Program-made: the position numbers and the translations under genes
Notes under the pieces: generated by a model
The model's database searches: none
What the model saw: only the letters and a program-made list of their open reading frames with translations
What the model was told of the DNA's origin: nothing
Assembly: GCA_032595675.1 (NCBI GenBank)
Contig: JAVQMD010000002.1
Coordinates: forward strand, 806,001 to 870,000
From: Candidatus Electrothrix rattekaaiensis
Lineage (GTDB): Bacteria > Desulfobacterota > Desulfobulbia > Desulfobulbales > Desulfobulbaceae
Direction of reading: 5' to 3'
DNA length: 64,000 bases
Part shown: one piece after another, positions 33,431 through 42,756 of the stretch
Layout of the letters: every line of letters starts with the position of its first letter
Numbering within the stretch: position 1 is the stretch's first letter

Positions 33431-35758
33431 ATGATTGATGGAAAACTATGGGGCCGGGGGAAGTTGTCACGTTCTAATCCGGCTAAGAATTTTGCTAAGC
33501 TGCTGAACATGACGCCTATGAAGACAACCTCCAGAGACCAGATCCAAAACCAGGCATCTGTGAATCAACAGTCCGAATCCAGCGGTATTGATACAATGTT
33601 TTCACATACGCTCTCAGAGTTGATCGTGCAAAAAAAGAACCGACAGGCCGACATTCTGTTGGACCAGTTGATATCTTGGTTGTACGGCGATAAGCTGCAA
33701 ATGCGAATTGAGGCTGTCAGTTATCTGACAGATAGCTTAGAGCTTCTCATTGCCCATCGTGAATGGCAGCGGATGGAGAAGCTTTTGCCAGCAGTCTCCC
33801 AGGCCCTCTCTGCCGCCTCTGAGGATGACGTTGTTGTCTGGCAAATCATTACGGCTCTTTCCATTTTTGCTGCCTATCAGATCGAAATAGGGCGGTATGC
33901 TCCGGCCCGCAAAGCACTCATGATTTTTGGCGGCCCCAATGCCTTAACAGCTGCAAGTGCAGATATTCGTGAACAAGCAGAACAGCTCATTAATGATCTG
34001 GCAACCAAGCCCCTTATGGAGTTGCTGTTGATCGAATATCTTTATGACAGAAATAAAGGCGAGGATGCTGGTCGCTTGCTTGTACTGTTTGGGAAAACCG
34101 CTGCGAAGTTTCTCATAGGGTCGCAAAGCCTCCAGCAAAGTCGGGGGAAACCCGATGCCCTGTTGAAGCTTTTTGAAAAGATAGGCCCGGTAGCAGAAAG
34201 CAGCTTGGGGGCCTTGCTGCATCGAACAAAAGATTGGTACCTGCTCAGGAACAGCATTAAGCTCCTGGGGGAAATGGGATCTTCTGCCTGCTTTTCAGAT
34301 ATAACCGCCTTGCTCGACCATAATGATCTCCGCGTCAAGGGTGAGGTGTTGCGTGCTGCCAGTAAAATTGAGACAAAGGAGAAAAAAGATTTTTTTCTTA
34401 AAGCCTTGCGCACTGTACCTAGGCAACTCAAGGAACCTATCGTGGCCCTGCTCGGTGAGATCCCGGACAGCAGCCTTGTTGCCCCTTTGGCGGATCTGTT
34501 GGATGAGGCAGCATATGCTCGGGACAAGGCAGGGTATCAACTGCGAACGACCATCTGTAAGACCCTTGGGAAGATTGGCTCTGTTAAGGCCATTCCAACC
34601 CTGAAAAAGATTATTGCCGATAATGCTGATCTTGTAAAAAAGGGGGGGGCAGCAAGAGGAAAATTGGTTCAGGCAGCGGAACAAGCTATCCAATATATTA
34701 ACCACGGCGGAAAATATAAAGCGCATCAAGCCACAGCAGATGAACTCAATGTCCCTCTGAAAAATAATCCGGTTGCTGCCCGAGAAACCAATATTGTGCA
34801 GATCGCTATGTCCGGTGATCAGGCTAGAGCGACCTCTCAGCTTTTCGATTTGATAGTTGAATGTGTACATAATAGAGATTTTCATAATGCGGAGCGACTC
34901 AAAGAACGTTTTAATGAGATTAATCCCAATGCGTTGACAGAGATCATTCAGTCCACTGAGCTGATTGAGCAGGAAAAAAATGGCGTCCAGGTACGCGGCT
35001 ACTTGGAGATATGGTCCAATCTTTTACGCGAACTGACGGCTGAAGAATTCAGTGCTATCTACCATGAATTGGAAGATCGCGAATTGCAACCTGATGAGGT
35101 GTTGGTAAGGCAGGGGGATAGGAATGATGAGCTGTTCTTTGTCAACCACGGTATGATTAAAACTTTTTATCAGAAGAGTGGGCGGAAAGTCTATGTGAAA
35201 AGTCTTTCGGGTGGTGACCTTGCCGGGGAAAATTTCTTTGATGCCTCGGTCTGGACTATCAGTATGGCTGCTCAGACTGAGAGTAAGATTTCCATTCTCA
35301 AGCGCTCCAGCTTTTCTCGTTGGCAGGAGGCCTTTCCTGGGCTTGAAGCTAAGCTGCGTGCATTCTATAATCGTTCCAATGATGTTCAGGATTTGCTTTT
35401 GCGGAAAGGGCTGAACCGTCGGGCCTTTGAACGCTATCAACTCGCACGTAAAATAGAATTTCAAATTATCAATAATCTCGGAAATTCTATGGGGCAACGT
35501 TTCAAAGGTCGACTCTCGGATATTTCACGGGGTGGTCTTGCCATGAAGTTTCATCTTTCCCAGAAAAAGCATATTAGAGTCCTGTTTGGTCGTAAATTGC
35601 ATATATCTATCCCTGTTGCTGGCAAGCCTCCAGAGTTGAATGTCTACGGGACAGTTTTATCCATCAACCCGGCTGAAGAGGAAGGGAAGGAGTATAAGCT
35701 TCATTTTGTTTTTGATGCACCGATGGAGCAGGAAGCCCTTCAGCAGGTGCTGGGATAG
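33431..35758 (+). CDS. HEAT-repeat / cyclic-nucleotide-binding / PilZ protein
   Basis: Up to 775 residues; no ribosome-binding site marks the start and ATGs at 33509 or 33518 are possible. Residues about 240-440 form HEAT-like helical repeats. A CNB domain follows (ELQPDEVLVRQGDRNDELFF near 552-571), but its phosphate-binding cassette reads GENFFDASVWTISMAAQT without the usual Arg, so cAMP binding is doubtful. The PilZ domain has RRAFERYQL near 662 and DISRGGLAM near 696, the intact RxxxR and DxSxxG motifs for cyclic di-GMP. The protein probably passes a c-di-GMP signal to a partner held by the HEAT scaffold. There is no membrane segment. Confidence 0.85.
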   Translation: MIDGKLWGRGKLSRSNPAKNFAKLLNMTPMKTTSRDQIQNQASVNQQSESSGIDTMFSHTLSELIVQKKNRQADILLDQLISWLYGDKLQMRIEAVSYLTDSLELLIAHREWQRMEKLLPAVSQALSAASEDDVVVWQIITALSIFAAYQIEIGRYAPARKALMIFGGPNALTAASADIREQAEQLINDLATKPLMELLLIEYLYDRNKGEDAGRLLVLFGKTAAKFLIGSQSLQQSRGKPDALLKLFEKIGPVAESSLGALLHRTKDWYLLRNSIKLLGEMGSSACFSDITALLDHNDLRVKGEVLRAASKIETKEKKDFFLKALRTVPRQLKEPIVALLGEIPDSSLVAPLADLLDEAAYARDKAGYQLRTTICKTLGKIGSVKAIPTLKKIIADNADLVKKGGAARGKLVQAAEQAIQYINHGGKYKAHQATADELNVPLKNNPVAARETNIVQIAMSGDQARATSQLFDLIVECVHNRDFHNAERLKERFNEINPNALTEIIQSTELIEQEKNGVQVRGYLEIWSNLLRELTAEEFSAIYHELEDRELQPDEVLVRQGDRNDELFFVNHGMIKTFYQKSGRKVYVKSLSGGDLAGENFFDASVWTISMAAQTESKISILKRSSFSRWQEAFPGLEAKLRAFYNRSNDVQDLLLRKGLNRRAFERYQLARKIEFQIINNLGNSMGQRFKGRLSDISRGGLAMKFHLSQKKHIRVLFGRKLHISIPVAGKPPELNVYGTVLSINPAEEEGKEYKLHFVFDAPMEQEALQQVLG

Positions 35759-36210
35759 CAAATTTACTTGCACGGCAGAAATTTCTTCTTTTTTGCTCTC
35801 GTACGGGCTTGTCGGGCCTTGTTGATCCGCTCTTGGCAGTATGAAGAGATTTTTTTTTCTGTTTGCGTCGCGCCGTGTTCTTTTGCTTAGGTGTCTTTAT
35901 TTATAAGTTTTTTTTAATCTCGCTTTGTTTGTCTCGTTTTTATCTGTATTAATGAAGTATGAAGGCTAGGATTGTGTTTGTTTTTTTATATTAAAATGTT
36001 AAATTAGTATGGATTTGGTCATGCTGATTGAGCGAGAGAAATAAAGACGCGTGGAAAAAATTGTACAGCCATAAAATATTCTTGACTGTTTTTTCAAAGT
36101 ATCATATTTTGAATCTACAGTAGAAATATTGCTGTAAATAAAAAAAATAGTGAACACGTTGCAAGGCAACGAAATCAAGGCCCTATTACAAAAAGTCAAA
36201 GGAGATGGAT
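35759..36210. other. AT-rich intergenic region before the porin gene
   Basis: 452 bp rich in T runs, with no supported gene. It holds the porin promoter at 36082-36110 and a long leader of about 90 bases. Confidence 0.6.
36082..36110 (+). promoter_or_regulatory. Sigma-70-type promoter of the porin gene
   Basis: TTGACT (36082-36087) and TATTTT (36105-36110) with a 17-base spacer, about 95 bases before the start codon. Confidence 0.6.
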
Positions 36211-37473
36211 ATGAAAAAAGTACTTGTTGCCGGTGCAGCATTGATGTTAGCTGGTTCTATGGTTTCAGCAGCATCTGCTGGAAACCTTGGAGAGGCTCCT
36301 GAGGAAACTACAGGTGTTAGCATCAGCGGTGATGCCCGTGTTACCTATGTCGGAATGACCGATTATATGCGTAAACCCAGCGATAATAGTACAAACGGCT
36401 ACAGTGATTATTTCGAATCTCGTGTCGGTTTGGGTTTTGACGCAGTAGCTACAGGCGGTGCTTCTGTTCATGCACGTATGTATTTCGATGATTACGGATA
36501 TAATGATGATGCAATCTGGAACGGTAGCGGTGATGCTCAGTGGGGTGTATCTACAGATTATGCGTACTTCAAGGTGCCCTTGTCCGATACATTGACTCTG
36601 AAAGCCGGTCGTATGCCGTTGAAATTTACAAAATTTTACTCTTGGGATATTCGTCCTACACGAGTTCAGCTCATTTATAACGCAGGCAACTTGAAGCTGG
36701 TTCCGTTTCTCGGCGTGGTAAGTGAGAATAGTACGGATCTTGATAACTGGGATGATAACGATTTCATGCAATACGGTATCGTGCCGATTCTCAAAATTAA
36801 TGATGACTGGACCGTTAAAGCATTCCTGCGTTATAATAGCGATACACGAGAATGGGCGTCTGATGCAACGACCACGATTGAGAACGGTGTTGAAGTCGCA
36901 GTGCCTGCCACACCCTTTAATGATCGTTCAGGGTTTGACGGCACCGTGAATCTTACTGGTAAAGCCGGTAATGTCGGCTTGACTGCTGAGCTCGCCTATA
37001 AGGCTGCCGATTTCCAGATGACAGAAAACGACGGAATCGGTGGATATGTACAGGCAGCTTTCAGCATGCCTGGAATCACCCCGGTTGTTCTTGCTGGTAT
37101 GACCCAGGACGGATTCATGGCTTGGCGTGACTTTGGTTTCGTTATGGTCGGTGGCAACGAGTCCACGACTGTCGTGGATGTAGGTAATGCAGACGGCGAT
37201 CTTATGTTCGGTGCTTTGGTTCTTATGCACGACATTAGTGATCGTTTTAGCGTACAAGGTAACTTGCTGTATGCTAGTTATGATTATGATGACGAGGCAG
37301 GCAAGATTGACTACGCAGTTGAGGTGTCCGGTGTGATGAGCTATGCGCTTTCAGAAAGCACCAGTTTTGAATATAAGCTCGGTTACTTGGCACCGACCTA
37401 TAATGATGGTGCTTCTGAAGTCTTGGAAGATGCATACATCGGTCATCTTGCACGTATGAGCGTCGAATTCTAA
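36211..37473 (+). CDS. Outer-membrane beta-barrel porin
   Basis: 420 residues from the ATG at 36211, six bases after AAAGGAG; the ATG at 36205 is too close to this site. A signal peptide (KKVLVAGAALMLAGSMVSAASA) is followed by alternating amphipathic strands rich in Asp, Gly, Tyr and aromatic ends (FKVPLSDTLTLKAGRMPLKF, EYKLGYLAPTYNDGA), ending in the aromatic C-terminal strand MSVEF-stop recognised by the BAM complex. This is a general or substrate-specific porin. The strong ribosome-binding site, own promoter and terminator suggest high expression. Confidence 0.88.
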   Translation: MKKVLVAGAALMLAGSMVSAASAGNLGEAPEETTGVSISGDARVTYVGMTDYMRKPSDNSTNGYSDYFESRVGLGFDAVATGGASVHARMYFDDYGYNDDAIWNGSGDAQWGVSTDYAYFKVPLSDTLTLKAGRMPLKFTKFYSWDIRPTRVQLIYNAGNLKLVPFLGVVSENSTDLDNWDDNDFMQYGIVPILKINDDWTVKAFLRYNSDTREWASDATTTIENGVEVAVPATPFNDRSGFDGTVNLTGKAGNVGLTAELAYKAADFQMTENDGIGGYVQAAFSMPGITPVVLAGMTQDGFMAWRDFGFVMVGGNESTTVVDVGNADGDLMFGALVLMHDISDRFSVQGNLLYASYDYDDEAGKIDYAVEVSGVMSYALSESTSFEYKLGYLAPTYNDGASEVLEDAYIGHLARMSVEF

Positions 37474-37517
37474 GGTATAACTTTCTTTCTCTATGTGAGA
37501 GAATATCGTGAATGAGA

Positions 37518-37552
37518 AAAACGAGCCCTTTTTATAGGGCTCGTTTTTTTTT
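37518..37552 (+). terminator. Rho-independent terminator of the porin gene
   Basis: AACGAGCCC pairs with GGGCTCGTT around an 8-base loop, followed by eight or more T. It also stands at the end of the convergent histidine kinase gene. Confidence 0.95.
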
Positions 37553-37565
37553 GCTCTATCCTTTT

Positions 37566-39389
37566 TTAAGAGCTTGGTAAAGTAACTATGACTTCTGTGC
37601 CTCCACTGTCTTTGCAACGAATATGGAGTGTTCCCCGGTGATCTTTGACGATACGTTCTACCAAGGCCAGCCCTACACCAGTCCCAGCCACTTTGGTTGT
37701 GTAGAAAGGATCTGCAACCCTCTGTAGATCAGCAGCAGCAATCCCCATCCCACTGTCCTGTACCGTAATTTGGATATATTCCTGATCGGTTGTCACTTCA
37801 ACCTCTAGGTCTCCCCCATTTTCCATCGCCTCAACCGCATTGCGGATAAGATGAACAAGGACTCTTCTTATTTGGTTGGGATCAAGCTTACATATTAATT
37901 GTTCTGGAACGATAGCTTGGTACTTGATGCCCTGTTTTTCCATGACGTTATAAAAAAGCATCAGCGTTTTAACAATAAGGGGATAGACCAAGACGCGTTC
38001 TTTTTGTACCGGCGAGGTGTCAACAAAGTTAAAAAGATCTTCCAAGGTTTGTTCAATGCGTGTGACCTCCAGAGTCATCATGTCGAAAAACCTTAACTGC
38101 TGCGGATCGGTTGTTTTGCGAGCAAGCAGTCTCGCGGTGCCGCCGATTGAAGTGATGGGATTGCGGATATTATGGGCAAGCTGCGCCGCAACTTGCCCCA
38201 GTGCGGAGTAGCGTTCAGACTCGACAAGCAGATCTTTGTTCGCTTCAAGTTCATGGGTGACAAGTTCAAGCTGTTTAATTTTTTCTTCCATGTCGATATA
38301 AAGCCGACAATGCTCAATGGCAAGGCTTGCCTGACTGGCAAAGCTTTCTAGGGCATGGATCAGCGGAGAATCAATTTCTTTTCTCGTCACAAAATGATCA
38401 GCAATAATCACGCCGAGTGAACGGCTTGAGGAATACAAAGGGACCACCACAAAGCTGTCTTCTTGGAGCAAGCCCATCAGGTCCACCGGAACTGGAAACT
38501 CGCACTGGCCGTGGCAGACATTGATGGTTTTTCGTTCCATTGCTGCCCGGATCAACAAATGTTCTTTGTTGTCCGACGTGATATATAAGGCACGAGCTAT
38601 TTTGTTGACCTCACTGTCTTCTTGAAAGTCGTGCCCTTTTATTGAGGCTATAATGTCTCTAAATTTCAATGACTTGCAGCTCATTTCCTGCCAGATACGA
38701 ACGGCATCCTCACGACATCCAGGTCCGACAGCCAGTTTTCCTTCCAGGATGGTTCCTGTTGCGTTAAACAGGGCCAAAAATGCTCGGTTGAACTTCAGGC
38801 CTTCTTCAGCCGTGATACCTACCAAGATCGCTTGCAGTATTTCTTCCAACGCAGTCATACTGAGATAGGCCGTATTCATCTTCATGGTCAGTTCATGGAG
38901 GAGCTGGATGCGGAAATGCGCCTGCTCAAGCTGCTGCTGATACCGTCGGTTATTAATCTGTAATCTTCTTTTTTCGAGAACCTTGCGCACGGTCTCCCAG
39001 AAGGTGGCGAGCTGTACAGGTTTGGTCAGATAATCATCAGCACCATGTCGAAGGCATTCTAGGGCGGTGTGGAGATCTGTGGCGGCTGAAAGCATGATGA
39101 TGGCGGTATTCGGGCTTGCCGCCTTGATCTCGGAGATGAGCTTTGTTCCGTCACCGTCAGGAAGATTAATGTCAAGAAGGATCAGGGCAATCGGTACGTT
39201 ATTCAGTAGATGGCGGAATTCTTGCGCTGAACCTGCGGTCAACGTTGTTAGGCCGCGCTGATGGAGAAAATTTTGCAGCAACACAACAACAGCCTGATAA
39301 TCATCAACAGCAAGGATAATCTCGTCACCTTCAAGGAATGCATTATCGTCTAGCGAAGCAGATGGTAATCTCGGTTCAGTATCCGACAT
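37566..39389 (-). CDS. Hybrid sensor protein: receiver, GAF and histidine kinase
   Basis: About 607 residues from MSDTEPRLPSA. The receiver has EIILAVDDYQAVVVLLQNFL and the phosphate acceptor in ALILLDINLPDGDG (near residue 76). A coiled coil leads to a GAF domain (LEEILQAILVGITAEEGLKF to ASFASQASLAIEHC). The kinase part has the His in VAAQLAHNIRNPITSIGG and ATP-binding boxes HLIRNAVEAMENGG, DSGMGIAAADLQRVADPF and GTGVGLALVERI. With the receiver at the N-terminus the protein can take a phosphoryl group from another kinase and pass the signal on. No partner regulator is adjacent. Confidence 0.93.
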   Translation of the reverse strand: MSDTEPRLPSASLDDNAFLEGDEIILAVDDYQAVVVLLQNFLHQRGLTTLTAGSAQEFRHLLNNVPIALILLDINLPDGDGTKLISEIKAASPNTAIIMLSAATDLHTALECLRHGADDYLTKPVQLATFWETVRKVLEKRRLQINNRRYQQQLEQAHFRIQLLHELTMKMNTAYLSMTALEEILQAILVGITAEEGLKFNRAFLALFNATGTILEGKLAVGPGCREDAVRIWQEMSCKSLKFRDIIASIKGHDFQEDSEVNKIARALYITSDNKEHLLIRAAMERKTINVCHGQCEFPVPVDLMGLLQEDSFVVVPLYSSSRSLGVIIADHFVTRKEIDSPLIHALESFASQASLAIEHCRLYIDMEEKIKQLELVTHELEANKDLLVESERYSALGQVAAQLAHNIRNPITSIGGTARLLARKTTDPQQLRFFDMMTLEVTRIEQTLEDLFNFVDTSPVQKERVLVYPLIVKTLMLFYNVMEKQGIKYQAIVPEQLICKLDPNQIRRVLVHLIRNAVEAMENGGDLEVEVTTDQEYIQITVQDSGMGIAAADLQRVADPFYTTKVAGTGVGLALVERIVKDHRGTLHIRCKDSGGTEVIVTLPSS

Positions 39390-39630
39390 GATCAATCGTG
39401 AGTTATTATTTTAGGAAGAGGAATAACGATTTTTCGTGTTCGACAGCGAAAATCTCTTTTTTTTATACCTCAAATTATATTGCTTTGCCCTGAAAAAAGA
39501 CCTGAAGAAGGTTATGAAAGGAATCTCGGATTGCTCCATAGGGCTCTCCGTGGTAAAGATTGTGCTGGAAAAACAGTCTGCCTGTTCCTTCCGTTGTCAG
39601 AGACGACTTTATCATCAGTTTATCGAATAT

Positions 39631-41709
39631 ATGAAAAATATTTTTGCAGATACCGGTCTGCTTGCCGAGCACCTTCCAAACTATGAATCTCGTTTCGGTC
39701 AGCTGGAGATGGCTGAGGCAGTTGCCGATTTATTGCGGAAAGAGGGGAGGGAAAAAAGTTCCGGTCTGGACATTTCCCAGGCAAACTGCCTGATAGTGGA
39801 AGCAGAGACAGGGCTGGGGAAGACGCTTGCCTATCTTGTTCCGGCAGCCCTCAGCGGACGCAAGGTTGTTGTGTCCACAAATACCCGCAATCTGCAAGAT
39901 CAGATCCTTAAAAGAGAAATACCCTTTATCCAAGGAAATATTGCCCCCGGTCTGACCGCGATGTCTGTCAAAGGCCGGCAGAATTATCTCTGTCTTTATC
40001 GATGGCACCAGTTAGCTAGCCATAATCAGAGGACAATTTTTCAGGATTCGGCAGAGGTAAAGAGAAAAGAAGGAGAGGCCCTGTACAATGAAGTTGAAGG
40101 CTGGCTGCAAAGAACAGCTGTTGCGGACCGCGCTGAACTGGCCGGGGTAGCAGGAAGCTCCTTTTTTTGGCAGAAGGTTTGCTGCCTGCCCTCTTTTTGC
40201 CTTGGTTCCGACTGCCTGTATCATGGTGATTGCTATCTGAATCGTCTTCGTCGGTTGGCGGCTTCCTGTCAGTTATTGGTTGTTAATCATCATCTGCTTT
40301 TTTCTGATCTGGCTGTCCGGAAAAACGGTTTTGGTGAGGTACTTCCAAGGTATCAATCTGTTATTATAGATGAAGCGCATCATTTGGAAAATGTGGCAGG
40401 TAATTTTTTCGGTTTTTCTTTTTCCAAATATCAAGTTATCGACCTGATAACGGATATTGAACAAAGTATGCTCAAGAAAGGAGGCGGAACAGAAACAAGC
40501 AAGCAGTATACGGGCATTTTATCCGCAGCCAGAGCACTTTTGGGTCTGAATGAGCACTTTGCCGCAATGTTTCCTGCCCAGAAAGGACGCTTTCCGCTTG
40601 CAGATCTTTTTGCGGAATATCCTGAGTTGCAAAAGGCCCGAGATATTCTGATGACGGCTTTGAGCTCTCTTGCTGAGCAGCTTGAAAAGGCCAAGGGACA
40701 GGATGATCCCTGGGGGCATTATGGACAGCGGAGCCTCGATATTGCTCAACATCTCGACCGAATCACCTCACCCCTGATCTCCAGAAATGAGCAGCCTGAG
40801 CAGGTCGGGCAGGCTAATGAGCAGTCCAATTATATTCAATGGGTTGAGCGGACAGAAAAAAATCTTACCCTTTCAGCGACCCCGATTGATGTTGCTGATG
40901 AGCTGAGGAACACGCTGTTTGCTGGCGCAGAACATTGCCTTTTCACCTCGGCTACTCTGAGGACAGACGGTGGAGACGGGGGTTTTGGATATTTTAGTCA
41001 ACGGCTCGGAATACCTGAGGGCACGAAAACCTCTTTTTTCCCCTCTCCCTTTGATTATCAAAAGCGCAGCCTGCTGTACGTTCCGGGAGATCATTTTCCC
41101 GAACCGACTGCTCCGGAATATAGAAATGCATTGCATCAGGAAATATCGCAGCTTGTTACCTGTTCCAAAGGGAGGGCCTTGGTGCTGTTTACCTCATTTC
41201 GGGCTTTGGAGCTGGCTTGGCATAGTCTGCAGGACGAACTACCCTATCTCCTGTTGCGTCAGGGAACCTGTTCGCGCTCCCGGTTGCTGGATCGTTTTGC
41301 TGAAGAAACAGATTCTGTTCTTTTTGCTGTTGCCAGCTTCTGGGAAGGCGTTGATGTTCCAGGAGAGTCTCTGAGCTTGGTCATTATTGATAAATTGCCG
41401 TTTGAAGTCCCCAGTGACCCTGTTATTATGGCCCGAATGGAAAGGATCAAGGCCGCAGGGAGGAACCCCTTTATGGAATTCCAGATCCCGAGAGCGATCC
41501 TCGCTCTTCGACAGGGGGTAGGGCGTCTTATGCGCCGCCGCAATGATCGTGGGGTCATGGCAATCCTGGATGTTCGTTTATTCAGCAAATTTTATGGTCG
41601 GCGTTTTCGAGCGAGTTTGCCGGGGGCACCGATCAGTAGAGCTGTGCAGGATGTTGAAAAATTTTTTACAAGTGAGCAATCATCCCCTTCTCAAGAAACA
41701 AGAGAGTAA
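39631..41709 (+). CDS. dinG: DinG-type ATP-dependent DNA helicase (XPD-like, iron-sulfur)
   Basis: About 692 residues from MKNIFADTGLLAEHL; the longer frame from 39436 has no better start. Motifs in order: RFGQLEMAEAVADLL (Q-like), Walker A VEAETGLGKTLAYLVPA, four Cys in LCLYRW ... CCLPSFCLGSDCLYHGDC that fit a 4Fe-4S domain, VVNHHLLFSD, DEAH box VIIDEAHHLENV, SATLRTDGG, and the last boxes FASFWEGVDVPG-like (VASFWEGVDVPGESL) and QGVGRLMRRRND. It unwinds DNA 5' to 3' in repair, including R-loops and damage-induced structures. The prenyl synthase gene begins 5 bases after its stop. Confidence 0.93.
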   Translation: MKNIFADTGLLAEHLPNYESRFGQLEMAEAVADLLRKEGREKSSGLDISQANCLIVEAETGLGKTLAYLVPAALSGRKVVVSTNTRNLQDQILKREIPFIQGNIAPGLTAMSVKGRQNYLCLYRWHQLASHNQRTIFQDSAEVKRKEGEALYNEVEGWLQRTAVADRAELAGVAGSSFFWQKVCCLPSFCLGSDCLYHGDCYLNRLRRLAASCQLLVVNHHLLFSDLAVRKNGFGEVLPRYQSVIIDEAHHLENVAGNFFGFSFSKYQVIDLITDIEQSMLKKGGGTETSKQYTGILSAARALLGLNEHFAAMFPAQKGRFPLADLFAEYPELQKARDILMTALSSLAEQLEKAKGQDDPWGHYGQRSLDIAQHLDRITSPLISRNEQPEQVGQANEQSNYIQWVERTEKNLTLSATPIDVADELRNTLFAGAEHCLFTSATLRTDGGDGGFGYFSQRLGIPEGTKTSFFPSPFDYQKRSLLYVPGDHFPEPTAPEYRNALHQEISQLVTCSKGRALVLFTSFRALELAWHSLQDELPYLLLRQGTCSRSRLLDRFAEETDSVLFAVASFWEGVDVPGESLSLVIIDKLPFEVPSDPVIMARMERIKAAGRNPFMEFQIPRAILALRQGVGRLMRRRNDRGVMAILDVRLFSKFYGRRFRASLPGAPISRAVQDVEKFFTSEQSSPSQETRE

Positions 41710-41714
41710 TTATT

Positions 41715-42740
41715 TTGAAAGAAAAAAAGACAGTTCCGGCTGTTGAAGACAGAACTTTTTTGATTGAATTTATACAACGGCATGCGGAACGAACTGAGGA
41801 GGCTATGCTGCTGGATCTGGAATCGGCACTGGCTGAAAATGATCCGCTGCTCCTTGAAGTGCTTAAATATTCCCTGCTCAAGGGAGGGAAAAGATTGCGC
41901 CCTGTTTTGGCGATTCTCAGCTCCAGACTTTGCGGAAGAGATGATGAGAATCTTTACCTGTTGGCAGCGACTTTTGAGTATCTGCACGCAGGTTCGCTGA
42001 TTCATGATGACGTGATTGATCACGCTGAAAATCGGCGTGGTAAAGAATCGGTTGTAAAAAAGTACGGTACAGCTGCCGCCATTCTCGCCGGTGACTGGCT
42101 TCATGCCCGCTGTATGCACCTCGTTGGCACCTTGGCTGGTCAGAAAGGGCTGGATATAGTGTGCAGTGCAACACAGGCTATGGTTGATGGAGAATTTCTT
42201 CAGTTACGTTACGCGGCAAATCCTGCGGTGACCGAAGAACAGTACTTTTCGGTTGTTTTGCGCAAGACAGCCGGTCTGATGAGTGCCACCTGTGAAATAG
42301 GTGCCCTGTACGGTAATGCCGATCCGATACAACAAAGCTCTTTGGCTCGCTACGGGAAGAAAATTGGAATCGCCTTTCAGATTGTTGATGATCTGCTTGA
42401 TTATCTGGGGGATGAACAGGCGACCGGCAAGCTGGTGGGCAATGATTTTATCGAGGGAAAAATGACGCTCCCCTTGATTCATGCCCTTGCCCATGCCTCG
42501 GATGCGGATAAGGCAGCGTTGGTTCAGGAGATGGAAAGCACAAACAGGGACAGTACTGGCTGTGCAAGAGCCCGACAGCTTATGCATACAGCAGACAGCT
42601 TTGCATTTTCCCGTCAGAGGGCCTGGCAGGAAATAGAAAAGGGGATCGCTGCATTATCCTGTTTTGATAACGGGCAGCACCGGGAGAGCTTGGCTGTTTT
42701 GGAGCTGCTTGCTGGCTATATTCTGCGTCGGGACCGCTAA
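41715..42740 (+). CDS. Trans-isoprenyl diphosphate synthase (octaprenyl/polyprenyl type)
   Basis: 341 residues from a TTG start; the first ATG (41805) would cut into the first helix, so TTG is favoured but not proven. The two Asp-rich motifs are LIHDDVIDHAENRRG (first, with DD at about 98) and IVDDLLDYLGDE (second, at about 224), and GGKRLRPVL binds isopentenyl diphosphate. The length fits IspB-like enzymes that make the side chain of menaquinone or ubiquinone. It is tightly linked to dinG. Confidence 0.9.
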   Translation: MKEKKTVPAVEDRTFLIEFIQRHAERTEEAMLLDLESALAENDPLLLEVLKYSLLKGGKRLRPVLAILSSRLCGRDDENLYLLAATFEYLHAGSLIHDDVIDHAENRRGKESVVKKYGTAAAILAGDWLHARCMHLVGTLAGQKGLDIVCSATQAMVDGEFLQLRYAANPAVTEEQYFSVVLRKTAGLMSATCEIGALYGNADPIQQSSLARYGKKIGIAFQIVDDLLDYLGDEQATGKLVGNDFIEGKMTLPLIHALAHASDADKAALVQEMESTNRDSTGCARARQLMHTADSFAFSRQRAWQEIEKGIAALSCFDNGQHRESLAVLELLAGYILRRDR

Positions 42741-42756
42741 GGATCTCTAAGGAACT

